A stretch of DNA of 15,106 nucleotides from CBFGRV01 sp965651265. Its GTDB lineage: Bacteria; Bacteroidota; Rhodothermia; Rhodothermales; VXPQ01. The notes beneath the pieces are model-generated. The model was not told the DNA's origin. It saw only the letters and a program-made list of their open reading frames with translations, and ran no database searches. Shown here one piece after another: positions 1 to 7,096 of this stretch. Made by a program: the position numbers and the translations under genes. The stretch covers positions 1 through 15,106 of the forward strand of contig CBFGRV010000068.1 in the NCBI GenBank assembly GCA_965651265.1, in the 5' to 3' direction. The stretch's first letter is position 1. Every line of letters starts with the position of its first letter.

Positions 1-430
1 TCGGATGTGGGTTCGAAACTCGAGATGCTCGGGATTCAAACGGGAGATGCTCCACTATTACGCCGCCAGTCCCCGCGAAGTTGTAGGGGGTTGGGGAACT
101 CTCTATCGCGACCTTTCGCGAAATCCGTATCAGATGGACACTCGGTCGTCCATCTCACACGGAGACTGGCGCGTTCAAGATTCTGGATGAAGAGTTATTC
201 GTCTACTGGATGAAATATTGTCTGGCTACCGCAGACTTTTCTTGACCCGGCACGTCGGACGTCATCACATCCGGCTGTGGCAGACAACGGATGGTTCATC
301 TCTCACGGATTTCGGGAAATCTCGCTTTCTACCCATCCCACCTCCCTAAGAAAATGTCTGATTGAAGTTATGCGGAGCGGCTGTTTGGGGTCTATGAATA
401 AAGCCCCTATCGTAATCGAGCCCAAACCGT
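1..430. other. No supportable gene; one hairpin
   Basis: I find no convincing coding region here. The two short plus-strand open frames (5-190 and 7-213) resemble no family and overlap each other. All three minus frames are broken by stops, and no minus-strand start leads out of the left edge in a long open frame. The stretch carries the inverted repeat at 132-155 and a TTTCGCGAAA palindrome near 113-122. It probably serves as the upstream region of the gene starting at 431, though I see no clear promoter. Confidence 0.5.
132..155. repeat. Perfect 8-bp inverted repeat (hairpin)
   Basis: AGATGGAC (132-139) and GTCCATCT (148-155) are perfect reverse complements separated by an 8-nt loop. No T-run follows on the plus strand, so a simple intrinsic terminator is unlikely. 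It could be an operator, an RNA stem or the end of a transcript arriving from the left. Confidence 0.5.
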
Positions 431-1423
431 ATGGTCGATCTCGCCGAAGTCGGCGCGCGAGCACGCGCCCTTGCCCTTCAGATAGTCTGGGATCAGTGGG
501 ATGCACTTGGCTACCTCGCACCAGAGCCCGCGCGGCGGCCGAGGAATTCTGTCGTGGATCCCGAAGCGCTGCTGTTGCTTTCGATCCTCGTTCGCGAGGC
601 CGACGATCGACTGCGCGCGGTCATGCGCTGGTGGATCGAGGCGAGGCCTGATCTCTGGAGCATGCAGCGGCTGCGACGCCTTCTCGTATCGTTTCCCCGG
701 TGGCACTCCGCAGGCCGTGCTGGATCGATGGAACCGGCACTCTCAGGACGTGAGGCGAGATGGTATCCCATCATTGCGGGCGCCCTGGCCGGCGAGCCCC
801 TGGTGGGCGAGCCAGTTCGCCAAAAGAAGCGCGAAATTCAGCTACTCAATCCGGCGGCCCTTGTGCTTCGTTCACGGCTACTTCTCGGAGTAAATCCCCG
901 ATCGGACATCCTGGTCTATCTTCTTGGCCGAGGGGTCGATGCGGCTTCGGTGCGCGAGATTGCCGGCACGACCGTCTACGCGCACACCACGGTACACCAG
1001 ATCCTGCAACAACTAGCGGCCAGCCGACTCGTCCTGCGAAAAGGAAAGCGGCCGCATCGATACTCCATTTGCACGGAGGCATGGCAGGAGGTGTTCGGAC
1101 GCGATGCGATCAAAAGCGGTTTGAATGCTCGCATAGGGTTTCGGCGCCTGTATGGCAAGAAGACGGCCGCGCGGATGTGGCTCTGCTGGGCACAAGTGTT
1201 CTCGCTTCTGGCATTTCTGACGACGGTCGACGCCGACGGTGCGGACAATCCCGAGGACAATCCTTACGTGCACGCTGTTTTTCAGCATTGCCTACGCGAG
1301 CGTCGGACGTTCATCGAGCACAGACTGTACGTTCCGACCTATCATGGGCTCGACCCACGCCGCTTTCAGCTGCTCCACGACTGCATCGACGCGGTGGCGG
1401 AGTGGTACGCCGCACAAGCCTGA
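431..1423 (+). CDS. Winged-helix protein of unknown function
   Basis: A 330-residue soluble protein that I do not recognise. Residues about 157-213 look like a winged helix-turn-helix: a helix (SDILVYLLGRG), a second helix with REIAG, a recognition-like helix (TTVHQILQQLAASRLV) and a basic wing (RKGKRPHRYSI). This suggests DNA binding. The N-terminal 150 residues are helical, rich in Arg, Leu and Trp; the C-terminal 110 residues contain several Trp, Cys and His but no catalytic motif I can name. No signal peptide or membrane span is evident. The ATG at 431 has no clear Shine-Dalgarno, and an upstream in-frame extension is not needed. High Arg content and steady codon use over 990 nt argue that it is real. 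It stands alone, with a repeat-rich gap after it. Alternatives are a transcriptional regulator or an accessory-element protein. Confidence 0.7.
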   Translation: MVDLAEVGARARALALQIVWDQWDALGYLAPEPARRPRNSVVDPEALLLLSILVREADDRLRAVMRWWIEARPDLWSMQRLRRLLVSFPRWHSAGRAGSMEPALSGREARWYPIIAGALAGEPLVGEPVRQKKREIQLLNPAALVLRSRLLLGVNPRSDILVYLLGRGVDAASVREIAGTTVYAHTTVHQILQQLAASRLVLRKGKRPHRYSICTEAWQEVFGRDAIKSGLNARIGFRRLYGKKTAARMWLCWAQVFSLLAFLTTVDADGADNPEDNPYVHAVFQHCLRERRTFIEHRLYVPTYHGLDPRRFQLLHDCIDAVAEWYAAQA

Positions 1424-1448
1424 CGGCGCGCGCGCCGCACAAGCCTGA
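1408..1448. repeat. 16-bp direct repeat across a stop codon
   Basis: CGCCGCACAAGCCTGA occurs at 1408-1423, where it encodes the last residues and stop of the winged-helix gene, and again at 1433-1448 just outside it. The copies are identical and 25 bp apart. A short local duplication of the gene end is the simplest explanation. Confidence 0.75.
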
Positions 1449-1505
1449 TCGGGATCGTGCGCGGGCGATTCGGAACAGCGGATCCGGCACGGAGAGGCTT
1501 CGTAT

Positions 1506-1592
1506 GCAAGCCGCGCACCGTCATTCGTTAAGGCTTGCAACCAATCGCAAGCCGCGCACCAACATTCGCAAGGCGCGCGCAACCATCATTTG
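1506..1592. repeat. Degenerate intergenic direct repeats
   Basis: GCAAGCCGCGCACC is found exactly at 1506-1519 and 1547-1560, with a decayed third copy at about 1568-1584. Each is followed by a CATTCG- or CATTTG-like stretch, giving a unit of about 27 bp that is irregularly spaced. The repeats end right before the ribosome-binding site of the gene at 1611. They are too short, irregular and degenerate for a CRISPR array. Confidence 0.6.
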
Positions 1593-1596
1593 CGGC

Positions 1597-1601
1597 GGAG
1601 G
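1597..1601 (+). promoter_or_regulatory. Ribosome-binding site deciding the 1611 start
   Basis: GGAGG sits 9 nt upstream of the ATG at 1611. It would lie inside the coding region if the ATG at 1590 were used, which favours the shorter form of the membrane protein. Confidence 0.6.
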
Positions 1602-1610
1602 AACGTGGAC

Positions 1611-1886
1611 ATGTCGACGAATTCGGAGAGCTCGGAAGGAGGCATCCTAACACGCGCGATCATCGTTGCGCTGGCGGCGGCGATCGTGGCGGCTATCGGC
1701 TGGATCATCCTGGGTGGATCGAGATCTTTGCGACGACCGTCCGGGGCGGCCCTGCCGCCATCTCGCAAGATCCATCCGACTATGCGTCCAGTCGGTAGCT
1801 CCGGGGCGGTCGGCGATGAGATCGTCGAGTCGCTCACCGATGAGGAGCTGCAGCGGCTTCTGGATGAGCTGGGCGGGCAGCTCTAG
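1611..1886 (+). CDS. Small single-span membrane protein
   Basis: A 91-residue protein not assigned to a family. It has a short polar Ser/Glu N terminus, one strongly hydrophobic segment at residues about 12-34 (rich in Ala, Ile and Val), a basic Arg/Pro stretch after it and an acidic C-terminal helix (SLTDEELQRLLDELGG). The basic residues after the span predict an N-out, C-in orientation. I chose the ATG at 1611 over the upstream in-frame ATG at 1590 because GGAGG (1597-1601) lies 9 nt before 1611. The next gene starts 11 nt after its stop, so the two are probably one transcript. The acidic tail may be a protein contact, but that is a guess. Confidence 0.65.
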   Translation: MSTNSESSEGGILTRAIIVALAAAIVAAIGWIILGGSRSLRRPSGAALPPSRKIHPTMRPVGSSGAVGDEIVESLTDEELQRLLDELGGQL

Positions 1887-1897
1887 GGGAAATCGGG

Positions 1898-2080
1898 ATG
1901 GCTGAGAACCACCGAGAGTGTCCCTCCTGCGCGCTGCCGATCGATTCCGCCGCGGACGAATGCCCGTACTGCGGGTACGATCTTCCGCGACAGAAGGGAT
2001 CGCTCAAGATCGCGGCCATCGTATTCGCGCTGCTCCTCCTGTGGCCGCTCATGAGGCTCATCGATTATTTGCTCGGATGA
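1898..2080 (+). CDS. Zinc-ribbon membrane miniprotein
   Basis: A 60-residue protein with an N-terminal zinc ribbon. C8-P-S-C11 and C22-P-Y-C25-G-Y form the two knuckles of a four-cysteine zinc site. After a short basic linker (PRQKGS), residues about 36-57 form a hydrophobic membrane span. This layout is common among small bacterial zinc-ribbon proteins of unknown role, so no specific function is claimed. AGGGGA (1885-1890), which overlaps the stop of the upstream gene, serves as its Shine-Dalgarno. The two small membrane proteins thus look translationally linked. Its TGA (2078-2080) falls inside the first unit of the 14-bp repeat array, as part of ATGA. Confidence 0.75.
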   Translation: MAENHRECPSCALPIDSAADECPYCGYDLPRQKGSLKIAAIVFALLLLWPLMRLIDYLLG

Positions 2081-2243
2081 CGAGGATCGGACGACCAGGA
2101 TCGGACGACGAGGATCGAATGACCAGGATCGAATGACCAGGATCGAATTACCAGGATCTAATGACGAGGAAAGGACGACGAGGATCGGATGACGACAATC
2201 GGCCGACGAGGATCGAATGACGAGGATCGAATGACGAGGAGTA
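2076..2243 (+). repeat. 14-bp tandem repeat array, about 12 units
   Basis: Twelve consecutive units resemble AATGACGAGGATCG, with drift mostly at positions 1-3 and 7. Unit starts fall at 2076, 2090, 2104, 2118, 2132, 2146, 2160, 2174, 2188, 2202, 2216 and 2230. Seven units hold ATGA (ATG at 2077, 2119, 2133, 2161, 2189, 2217 and 2231). Most carry GAGGA or CAGGA, so the next unit's ATG lies 4 nt after a Shine-Dalgarno-like run. The array begins on the stop codon of the zinc-ribbon gene and ends on the start codon of the oxygenase gene. Because 14 is not a multiple of 3, each unit shifts the reading frame. Confidence 0.9.
2222..2234 (+). promoter_or_regulatory. Repeat-encoded Shine-Dalgarno and ATGA start
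   Basis: GAGGA at 2222-2226 lies 4 nt before the ATG at 2231. The same ATG overlaps the TGA (2232-2234) ending a five-codon mini-ORF that starts at 2217. The oxygenase start is therefore the last step of the repeat array, arranged for coupled re-initiation. Confidence 0.5.
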
Positions 2244-3406
2244 GTCCAGAGGCTCTGTTGGGCGGGCTCTCGCACGAGGAGTTCCTTCACGAGTACTGGC
2301 AGAAGAAGCCGCTGCTCGTGCGCGGCGCCTTTCCGTCCTTCGAGTCGCCCATTTCGCCCGAAGACCTGGCCGGGCTGGCGCTCGAGGAGGAGGCCGAATC
2401 GAGGATCATCATCGAGCGCGGCGGTTCGAAGCCATGGGAGCTGCGGCACGGTCCGTTCGAGGAAGAAGACTTCGCCGCGCTGCCGGAGACGCATTGGACG
2501 CTCCTCGTACAGGAGGTTGATCAGTGGGTGCCGGACATCGCCGATCTGCTCGAGCATTTCCGCTTCCTTCCTCGCTGGCGCATTGACGACGTGATGGTGA
2601 GCTATGCGCCGGATGGCGGCAACGTCGGCGCGCACATCGACAACTACGACGTCTTCCTGTTGCAGGCGGCCGGAAAGCGCGAGTGGCGCATCGCGTCGCA
2701 GCCGGTCCATCAAGAGGAGCTCGTGTCCGGTCTGGATGTTCGCGTGCTGGCGAATTTCGAGGCGGACCAGACATGGATCCTCGAGCCGGGAGACATGCTC
2801 TACCTGCCGCCGCGCATCCCGCATCATGGGATAGCAGTCGGCGAATGCATGACCTTCTCCATCGGATTTCGCGCCCCCTCGCACGCGGAGGTAATCGCCA
2901 CCATCCTCGGCGCGGCGCTCGATGAAGCGGATATCGAGACGCTCTATGCCGATCCGGATATGGAGCCGGCGGAGCACCCCGCACTCATCGGGCCGGATGC
3001 CGTTGTGCGCATCCGCCGCATCCTGGATTCACAGCTAACGGACGCGAAGCTGCTCCGCTGGTTCGGTGAGCTCGTAACGGAGCCGAAGCGGGGTGAATTC
3101 GTGATTCCGGCGGACGAGAAGTGGTCCGTTGAAGCGCTACGAGAAGCGGTCGTATCAGGCGCCGCACTCGATCGCGTCGATCCGAATCGCTTCGCCTTTG
3201 CACCGCTCGACGACGGTTCGGCGCTTCTATTTGCGCACGGAGAGGCCATCGAGGTCGATCGCCAAATCGCTCAGGTCGCGCCGCTGATCAGCGGCGACGA
3301 TCCGCTGGATGCCCATACGCTGGCGGATTTTCTACAGGATGAGGCGTTTGCAAAGTTGCTCGCCCGACTCGTGAACGACGGACATCTCATCATCGACGAC
3401 CATTAA
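2231..3406 (+). CDS. JmjC/cupin ribosomal-oxygenase-like enzyme
   Basis: A 391-residue member of the JmjC-fold 2-oxoglutarate/Fe(II) oxygenases close to E. coli YcfD (RoxA), which hydroxylates an arginine of ribosomal protein uL16. The family N terminus is visible (GGLSHEEFLHEYWQKKPLLV, with the WQKKPLL stretch). The metal site is H135-x-D137 in GAHIDNYDVF, with the distal ligand most likely H198 in PRIPHHG; the KREWRI segment matches the family's cosubstrate-binding part. A C-terminal winged-helix-like region covers residues about 300-391, as in YcfD (373 residues). An in-frame ATG at 2189 would add 14 repeat-encoded residues. I prefer 2231 because homology begins right after it and GAGGA (2222-2226) precedes it. 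The substrate is inferred from the family; another ribosomal protein is possible. Confidence 0.85.
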   Translation: MTRSSPEALLGGLSHEEFLHEYWQKKPLLVRGAFPSFESPISPEDLAGLALEEEAESRIIIERGGSKPWELRHGPFEEEDFAALPETHWTLLVQEVDQWVPDIADLLEHFRFLPRWRIDDVMVSYAPDGGNVGAHIDNYDVFLLQAAGKREWRIASQPVHQEELVSGLDVRVLANFEADQTWILEPGDMLYLPPRIPHHGIAVGECMTFSIGFRAPSHAEVIATILGAALDEADIETLYADPDMEPAEHPALIGPDAVVRIRRILDSQLTDAKLLRWFGELVTEPKRGEFVIPADEKWSVEALREAVVSGAALDRVDPNRFAFAPLDDGSALLFAHGEAIEVDRQIAQVAPLISGDDPLDAHTLADFLQDEAFAKLLARLVNDGHLIIDDH

Positions 3407-3457
3407 TCCTCCATCGTCAGACTACAATCGATTGGGAGCACGATTCAGCATCAAAGC

Positions 3458-4000
3458 ATGATCAAACCCTGGAAGCGAAACGGTAGCCGGCCGCGCGGAG
3501 ATTATCGTGTGTTCAACGTGCGCGAGGACCACGTGACCTCGCCGGTCAGCGGCAAGGACTATCACTTCTTCGTCATCGAGGCAAACGACTGGATCAACGT
3601 CATCCCACTGACGCGGGACGGCCGGCTCGTATGCGTGCGCCAGTACCGGCACGGCATCCAGGAAACCACGCTCGAGATTCCGGGGGGCGTCATCGACGAC
3701 GGCGAGGACCCGCTCGAGGCGGCGCGCCGCGAGCTGATCGAAGAGACGGGCTACGAGCCGGAGGAGATCACCCTGCTCGGCTGCGTCTCCCCGAATCCCG
3801 CCATCCAGAACAATCGTTGCTTCAGCTTTCTGGCCACGGGATGCCGTCGCGTCGCCGAGCAGAACCTCGACGGGACGGAGGACATCGCCGTCGAGCTCAT
3901 CGACCCGGCCGACGTGCCGCACCTGGTGCGCGAGGGCTCATTCAACCACGCGCTCGTCGTGGCCGCCTTCTACCTCTTCGACCACCGGGAGGGTGGGTGA
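3458..4000 (+). CDS. Nudix hydrolase, ADP-ribose pyrophosphatase-like
   Basis: A 180-residue Nudix protein. The full Nudix box GX5EX7REUXEEXGU is present at residues 77-99: G77, E83, R91-E92-L93, E95-E96 and G98-Y99, which bind the catalytic metal. The preceding beta segments (VIPLTRDGRLVCVRQYRHGI and TLEIPGG) resemble the ADP-ribose/nucleoside-diphosphate-sugar group, which hydrolyses ADP-ribose to AMP and ribose 5-phosphate. The substrate cannot be fixed from sequence alone. It follows the oxygenase gene by 51 bp on the same strand and is probably co-transcribed. Its last 63 bp overlap the convergent lysC-lysA gene, so the tails of both proteins share DNA. The ATG at 3458 has no strong Shine-Dalgarno, but the N terminus aligns with the family length. 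Confidence 0.88.
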   Translation: MIKPWKRNGSRPRGDYRVFNVREDHVTSPVSGKDYHFFVIEANDWINVIPLTRDGRLVCVRQYRHGIQETTLEIPGGVIDDGEDPLEAARRELIEETGYEPEEITLLGCVSPNPAIQNNRCFSFLATGCRRVAEQNLDGTEDIAVELIDPADVPHLVREGSFNHALVVAAFYLFDHREGG

Positions 4001-6754
4001 CGTGCTCGCGGGTGACCCTGTTGCGGGCGTGGACGCCCCGCTCCGCGCCGCGGATGACGTGCTCGCGGTCGCAGATGACTCGCCGGCGGCCGCCAGTGAC
4101 TCGCCTGCGGCGGGCAGCACGACCTCCGGCGCCGGCGCACGCATGTTGTAGTTGTTGCTCATCACGCGCCCATAGGCACCGGCCGTGGCAATGAGGATGA
4201 CGTCGCCCTCCTGCGTGTGTGGCAGGCGCCGTCCGTAGCCGAGCACGTCGCCCGTCTCGCAGATGGGCCCCACCACATCGGCCGTGATGTCGAGCGGCTC
4301 ATCCAGCCGGCTCAGGTTCACGATTTCGTGATATGCGCCGTAGAGCGCCACGCGGAGGAGCGAATTCATCCCGGTCTGCAGCCCGATGTAGTGCGCCGCG
4401 CCCTTGCTCTTTACCTGTGTGACCTTCGCCAGCAGAACGCCGGCTCGCGCGATGAGGTAGCGGCCCGGCTCCATCCACAACTCCAGGTGCGGATGGGCCC
4501 GCTTGAATCGACCAAGGGACGCCGCCACGTCGGCGATGTCCAGCTCCGGCGTGCTCTGCCGCTCGGAGACGCCGAGCCCGCCGCCGACATCCAGGTACCT
4601 GACATCCGGAAAGCGATCCGTGAGCGACGCGAGGAAAACGGCCGTCTCGGCCCAGGTCTCGGGGGAGACGATGCCGCTCCCGACGTGCGCGTGGAGACCC
4701 GCAATGCGCACCGAAGCAGCCGCCGCCAGGCGCTCCAGGCGCTCGAGCTCCTCCGGCGCGATGCCGAACTTGCTCTGCGGCCCGGCCGTGCGCACATACT
4801 TGTGATGCCCGTGACCGCGGCCGGGGTCGACCCGCACGATCAGCTCGCGTCCCTCGAAAACCTCCGGCCACGCCTCGAGCGGATACAAATTGTCGAGCGT
4901 CACGAACGCGCCCGCTTCGAACCCTGCCTCGTACTCCTCTTTCGGCGCGAAATTCGGCGTGAAAAGAATGCGCTGCCGGTCGATCTCCGGAAAGAGCTCT
5001 AGGATGTAGGCGATCTCCCCGGGGGAGACGCATTCGAACCCGAAGCCCGCATCGTGGAAGATGCGAAGCACGCTTGGATTCGCGTTGGCCTTCATCGAAT
5101 AGAAGATCCGGTCGAGGGCGGAGATCGACTTGACCTCGTCGATGGCCTCCCGAATGCTCGCTTCGTCGTAGACGTAGACGGCCGGCTCCTCCTCGGCGAT
5201 TTGCAGCAGCTCATCTCGTCGGAGCTGCCACCACGCCGGCTCACCGACGCGATCCTCGGCACCGTTTTCCATCAGCTCGCGCCACGTCAGCCCGAAAAGC
5301 AGGTCCGGCTCCCGCTTGCCGAAAAGCTGCGCGTGGAGCTTCCGCACGAGGCGGAAGGCCTGGCTCTCATCCACCACGAAACTGAAATTCAAATCGCTGG
5401 CCGCCTGCGAGACCTGGTGGATGTGCTGCTCGTGGAAAACCTCGAAAGCCGGCCCCATCTCGTGCAGCAGCGATCGGATGTTGCGCCCGACGAGGCTCAC
5501 CACGGCGCACGGCCCGATCTGCTCGGCAAGGCAGTAGCGGCCGAGGTCCTCCAGCAGCGCATCGATGCGTGCGGGATCGAGGGCGTTCGCCACCGGATCA
5601 AGCGAGACGGTGACGTTCGTCTCCGACGTGGCGACGAGGTCGATCGAGAGGCCGTGCTCCCGAAAGGTCGCGAAGACATCGGCCAGAAAACCCACTTCCT
5701 GCCACATCCCAAGCGTCTCCATCGAGATGAGCGTGATGCCCATCTTCGCAGAGATGGCCTTGATCTGGGCCCCGAAATCCGGCGTCTTGTCGGAGATGAT
5801 GGTGCCCTCGAGCTGCGGCGCATCCGTGCACTTGACGTAGAGTGGGATGTTGTAGCGCTCGACCGGCTCGATGCAGCGCGGATGGAGGATCTTCGCGCCC
5901 ATGGTGGCGAGCTCCTGCCCCTCCATGTAATCGAGCCGCCGGAGGAGCCGGGCCGATGGGATCTCGTGCGGGTTCGCCGTGAACATGCCCGGCACGTCCG
6001 TCCATGTCTCGAGCCGCTGCGCGCTGAGCATCGCCGCGAGGTAGGCGGCGGAGGTGTCCGAGCCGCCGCGGCCCAGCAGGACGGTCTCGCCGCGCTCGTT
6101 CGCCGCAATGAAGCCCTGCGTGATCACGACCTGCGCATCCAGGCCGTCGAGCCGGCGCTGAAGGTCAGGGTCGGGATCGAAGGTGCACGTGGCGGCGAGA
6201 TACCGCCGCTGCTCGGGAAGATGCCGGTTCTCCTGGATGTGGAGTACATCTCGAACGTCCATCCACTGGACGGCGAGTCCTCGCGCGGACAAGAACGCCG
6301 CGCCCAGCTTCGTCGACATCAGCTCGCCCATCCCCATCATACGGGCCTTCAGGCGCGGACTGCCCTCGCCAATGAGCGACGCGCCCAGTGCCATCCGGCC
6401 GAGCTCCTCGAAATCGTCGCCGAGCACGGTCTCGCCGTCGAGACCCAGCTCCATCGCCAGATCGAGGTGCCGCTGACGGATCTCCTCCAGCTGCGTCTCG
6501 TACTCGCCGCGGACGGCCTCCTCCATCAGCTCCTCGAGGGCATTCGAGATGCCGCTCAGCGCCGAGCAGACGATCACGGGACGAAGGCCCTCCTTCAGCC
6601 GCTCCTCCGCAATGTGCGCGATCGTTTCCCAGCGCGGGCGGCTCGACACGCTCGTGCCGCCGAATTTCAGCACGATCCGGTCGGGAGGGGCCTGACCCTT
6701 GCTGGGCGGTGGGTACTCGTTACTTGTTTCTGGATACTCGAGGGGGGCTTGCAA
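3938..6754 (-). CDS. Fused aspartokinase / diaminopimelate decarboxylase
   Basis: A 938-residue bifunctional enzyme joining the first step of the aspartate pathway (aspartate to aspartyl phosphate) to the last step of lysine synthesis (meso-diaminopimelate to lysine). The LysC part has KFGGTSV (K30-V36), GRGGSDTSA, and TDVPGMFTANP; ACT regulatory domains cover about 338-400 and 410-475. The LysA part (about 520-880) has the PLP lysine K555 in FYSMKANANP, HVGSGI, DVGGGLG, EPGRYL, and CETGD. Residues about 880-938 form an Ala/Ser/Thr/Gly-rich tail absent from ordinary LysA and overlapping the Nudix gene. The first start is TTG at 6754; a GTG at 6673 would give a protein beginning right at LKFGGTSV, so the N terminus is uncertain. 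Such fusions are known in Xanthomonas and others. Lysine feedback through the ACT domains is likely but not shown. Confidence 0.92.
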   Translation of the reverse strand: MQAPLEYPETSNEYPPPSKGQAPPDRIVLKFGGTSVSSRPRWETIAHIAEERLKEGLRPVIVCSALSGISNALEELMEEAVRGEYETQLEEIRQRHLDLAMELGLDGETVLGDDFEELGRMALGASLIGEGSPRLKARMMGMGELMSTKLGAAFLSARGLAVQWMDVRDVLHIQENRHLPEQRRYLAATCTFDPDPDLQRRLDGLDAQVVITQGFIAANERGETVLLGRGGSDTSAAYLAAMLSAQRLETWTDVPGMFTANPHEIPSARLLRRLDYMEGQELATMGAKILHPRCIEPVERYNIPLYVKCTDAPQLEGTIISDKTPDFGAQIKAISAKMGITLISMETLGMWQEVGFLADVFATFREHGLSIDLVATSETNVTVSLDPVANALDPARIDALLEDLGRYCLAEQIGPCAVVSLVGRNIRSLLHEMGPAFEVFHEQHIHQVSQAASDLNFSFVVDESQAFRLVRKLHAQLFGKREPDLLFGLTWRELMENGAEDRVGEPAWWQLRRDELLQIAEEEPAVYVYDEASIREAIDEVKSISALDRIFYSMKANANPSVLRIFHDAGFGFECVSPGEIAYILELFPEIDRQRILFTPNFAPKEEYEAGFEAGAFVTLDNLYPLEAWPEVFEGRELIVRVDPGRGHGHHKYVRTAGPQSKFGIAPEELERLERLAAAASVRIAGLHAHVGSGIVSPETWAETAVFLASLTDRFPDVRYLDVGGGLGVSERQSTPELDIADVAASLGRFKRAHPHLELWMEPGRYLIARAGVLLAKVTQVKSKGAAHYIGLQTGMNSLLRVALYGAYHEIVNLSRLDEPLDITADVVGPICETGDVLGYGRRLPHTQEGDVILIATAGAYGRVMSNNYNMRAPAPEVVLPAAGESLAAAGESSATASTSSAARSGASTPATGSPASTSPTLPVVEEVEGGHDERVVE
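3998..4068. repeat. In-frame direct repeat in the lysC-lysA tail
   Basis: TGACGTGCTCGCGG occurs at 3998-4011 and 4055-4068, 57 bp (19 codons) apart, within the part encoding the low-complexity tail of the lysine enzyme. Similar GACTCGCC-type repeats continue to about 4115. The spacing keeps the frame, consistent with tail growth by local duplication. Confidence 0.6.
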
Positions 6755-7096
6755 TGGCGTTCGTTATAAAACTTCGGATTTCGTGGTGCCACCGGTCGCG
6801 GCGACGATCAGACATGGCCGATTATATAGGCAGACCGGGCGGGGGTTCACTCGCGGCCGCGCCGGTAGCGCTTCGCGTACACAAAAGACAATCGACTCCT
6901 TTCCCAAACAACTCTGCGAGATCTGGGGACGGAACGGTCCCACTCACGGGCACGGCCGGAGCCCTTGAAAGTGATGCATCGACCCTGTACCTTTGGGGTC
7001 CGGGGACTACTGATTACAGCACCTATTCGATAGTGCTTCCACCCCACGTCTGCAGCCGTGCATCGCTGACCTCCTTGGCTGAAGAACCCAGATGCA
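6755..7096. other. Divergent intergenic region, no gene
   Basis: These 342 bp separate the minus-strand lysine gene from the plus-strand T9SS operon. I see no coding region of its own; the long open frame crossing it is a shadow from inside the lysine gene. It holds the plus-strand promoter described separately. On the minus side, AGTTTTATAACG lies just before the TTG start and may be a -10-like element, but no matching upstream box is evident. Confidence 0.6.
6965..6995 (+). promoter_or_regulatory. Bacteroidetes-type promoter of the T9SS operon
   Basis: TACCTTTG (6988-6995) matches the Bacteroidetes -7 consensus TAnnTTTG exactly, and TTG (6965-6967) lies 20 nt upstream in the position of the -33 element. 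Transcription would begin near 7002-7004, giving a leader of about 95 nt before the GTG at 7097. This is the only such pair that I found near a gene start in the window. Confidence 0.55.

Noticed and set aside
6..22. TGTGGGTTCGAAACTCG, like a tRNA T-arm
   Set aside because: The stem does not pair (GTGGG against CTCGA), and no acceptor end or CCA follows.
1506..1592. Possible CRISPR array
   Set aside because: Repeats are 14 bp exact at most, spacing is irregular (41 then about 21 bp), and no cas gene is near.
1883..2977. 364-codon minus-strand open frame with Ile/Leu/Val/Ser repeats
   Set aside because: It is antisense to the zinc-ribbon and oxygenase genes. Its apparent protein repeats are just the 14-bp DNA array read backwards.
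5054..6769. 571-codon plus-strand open frame
   Set aside because: It is antisense to the well-supported LysC-LysA gene. Its translation is rich in Arg, Leu, Asp and His with no family motif, as expected for a GC-rich shadow.
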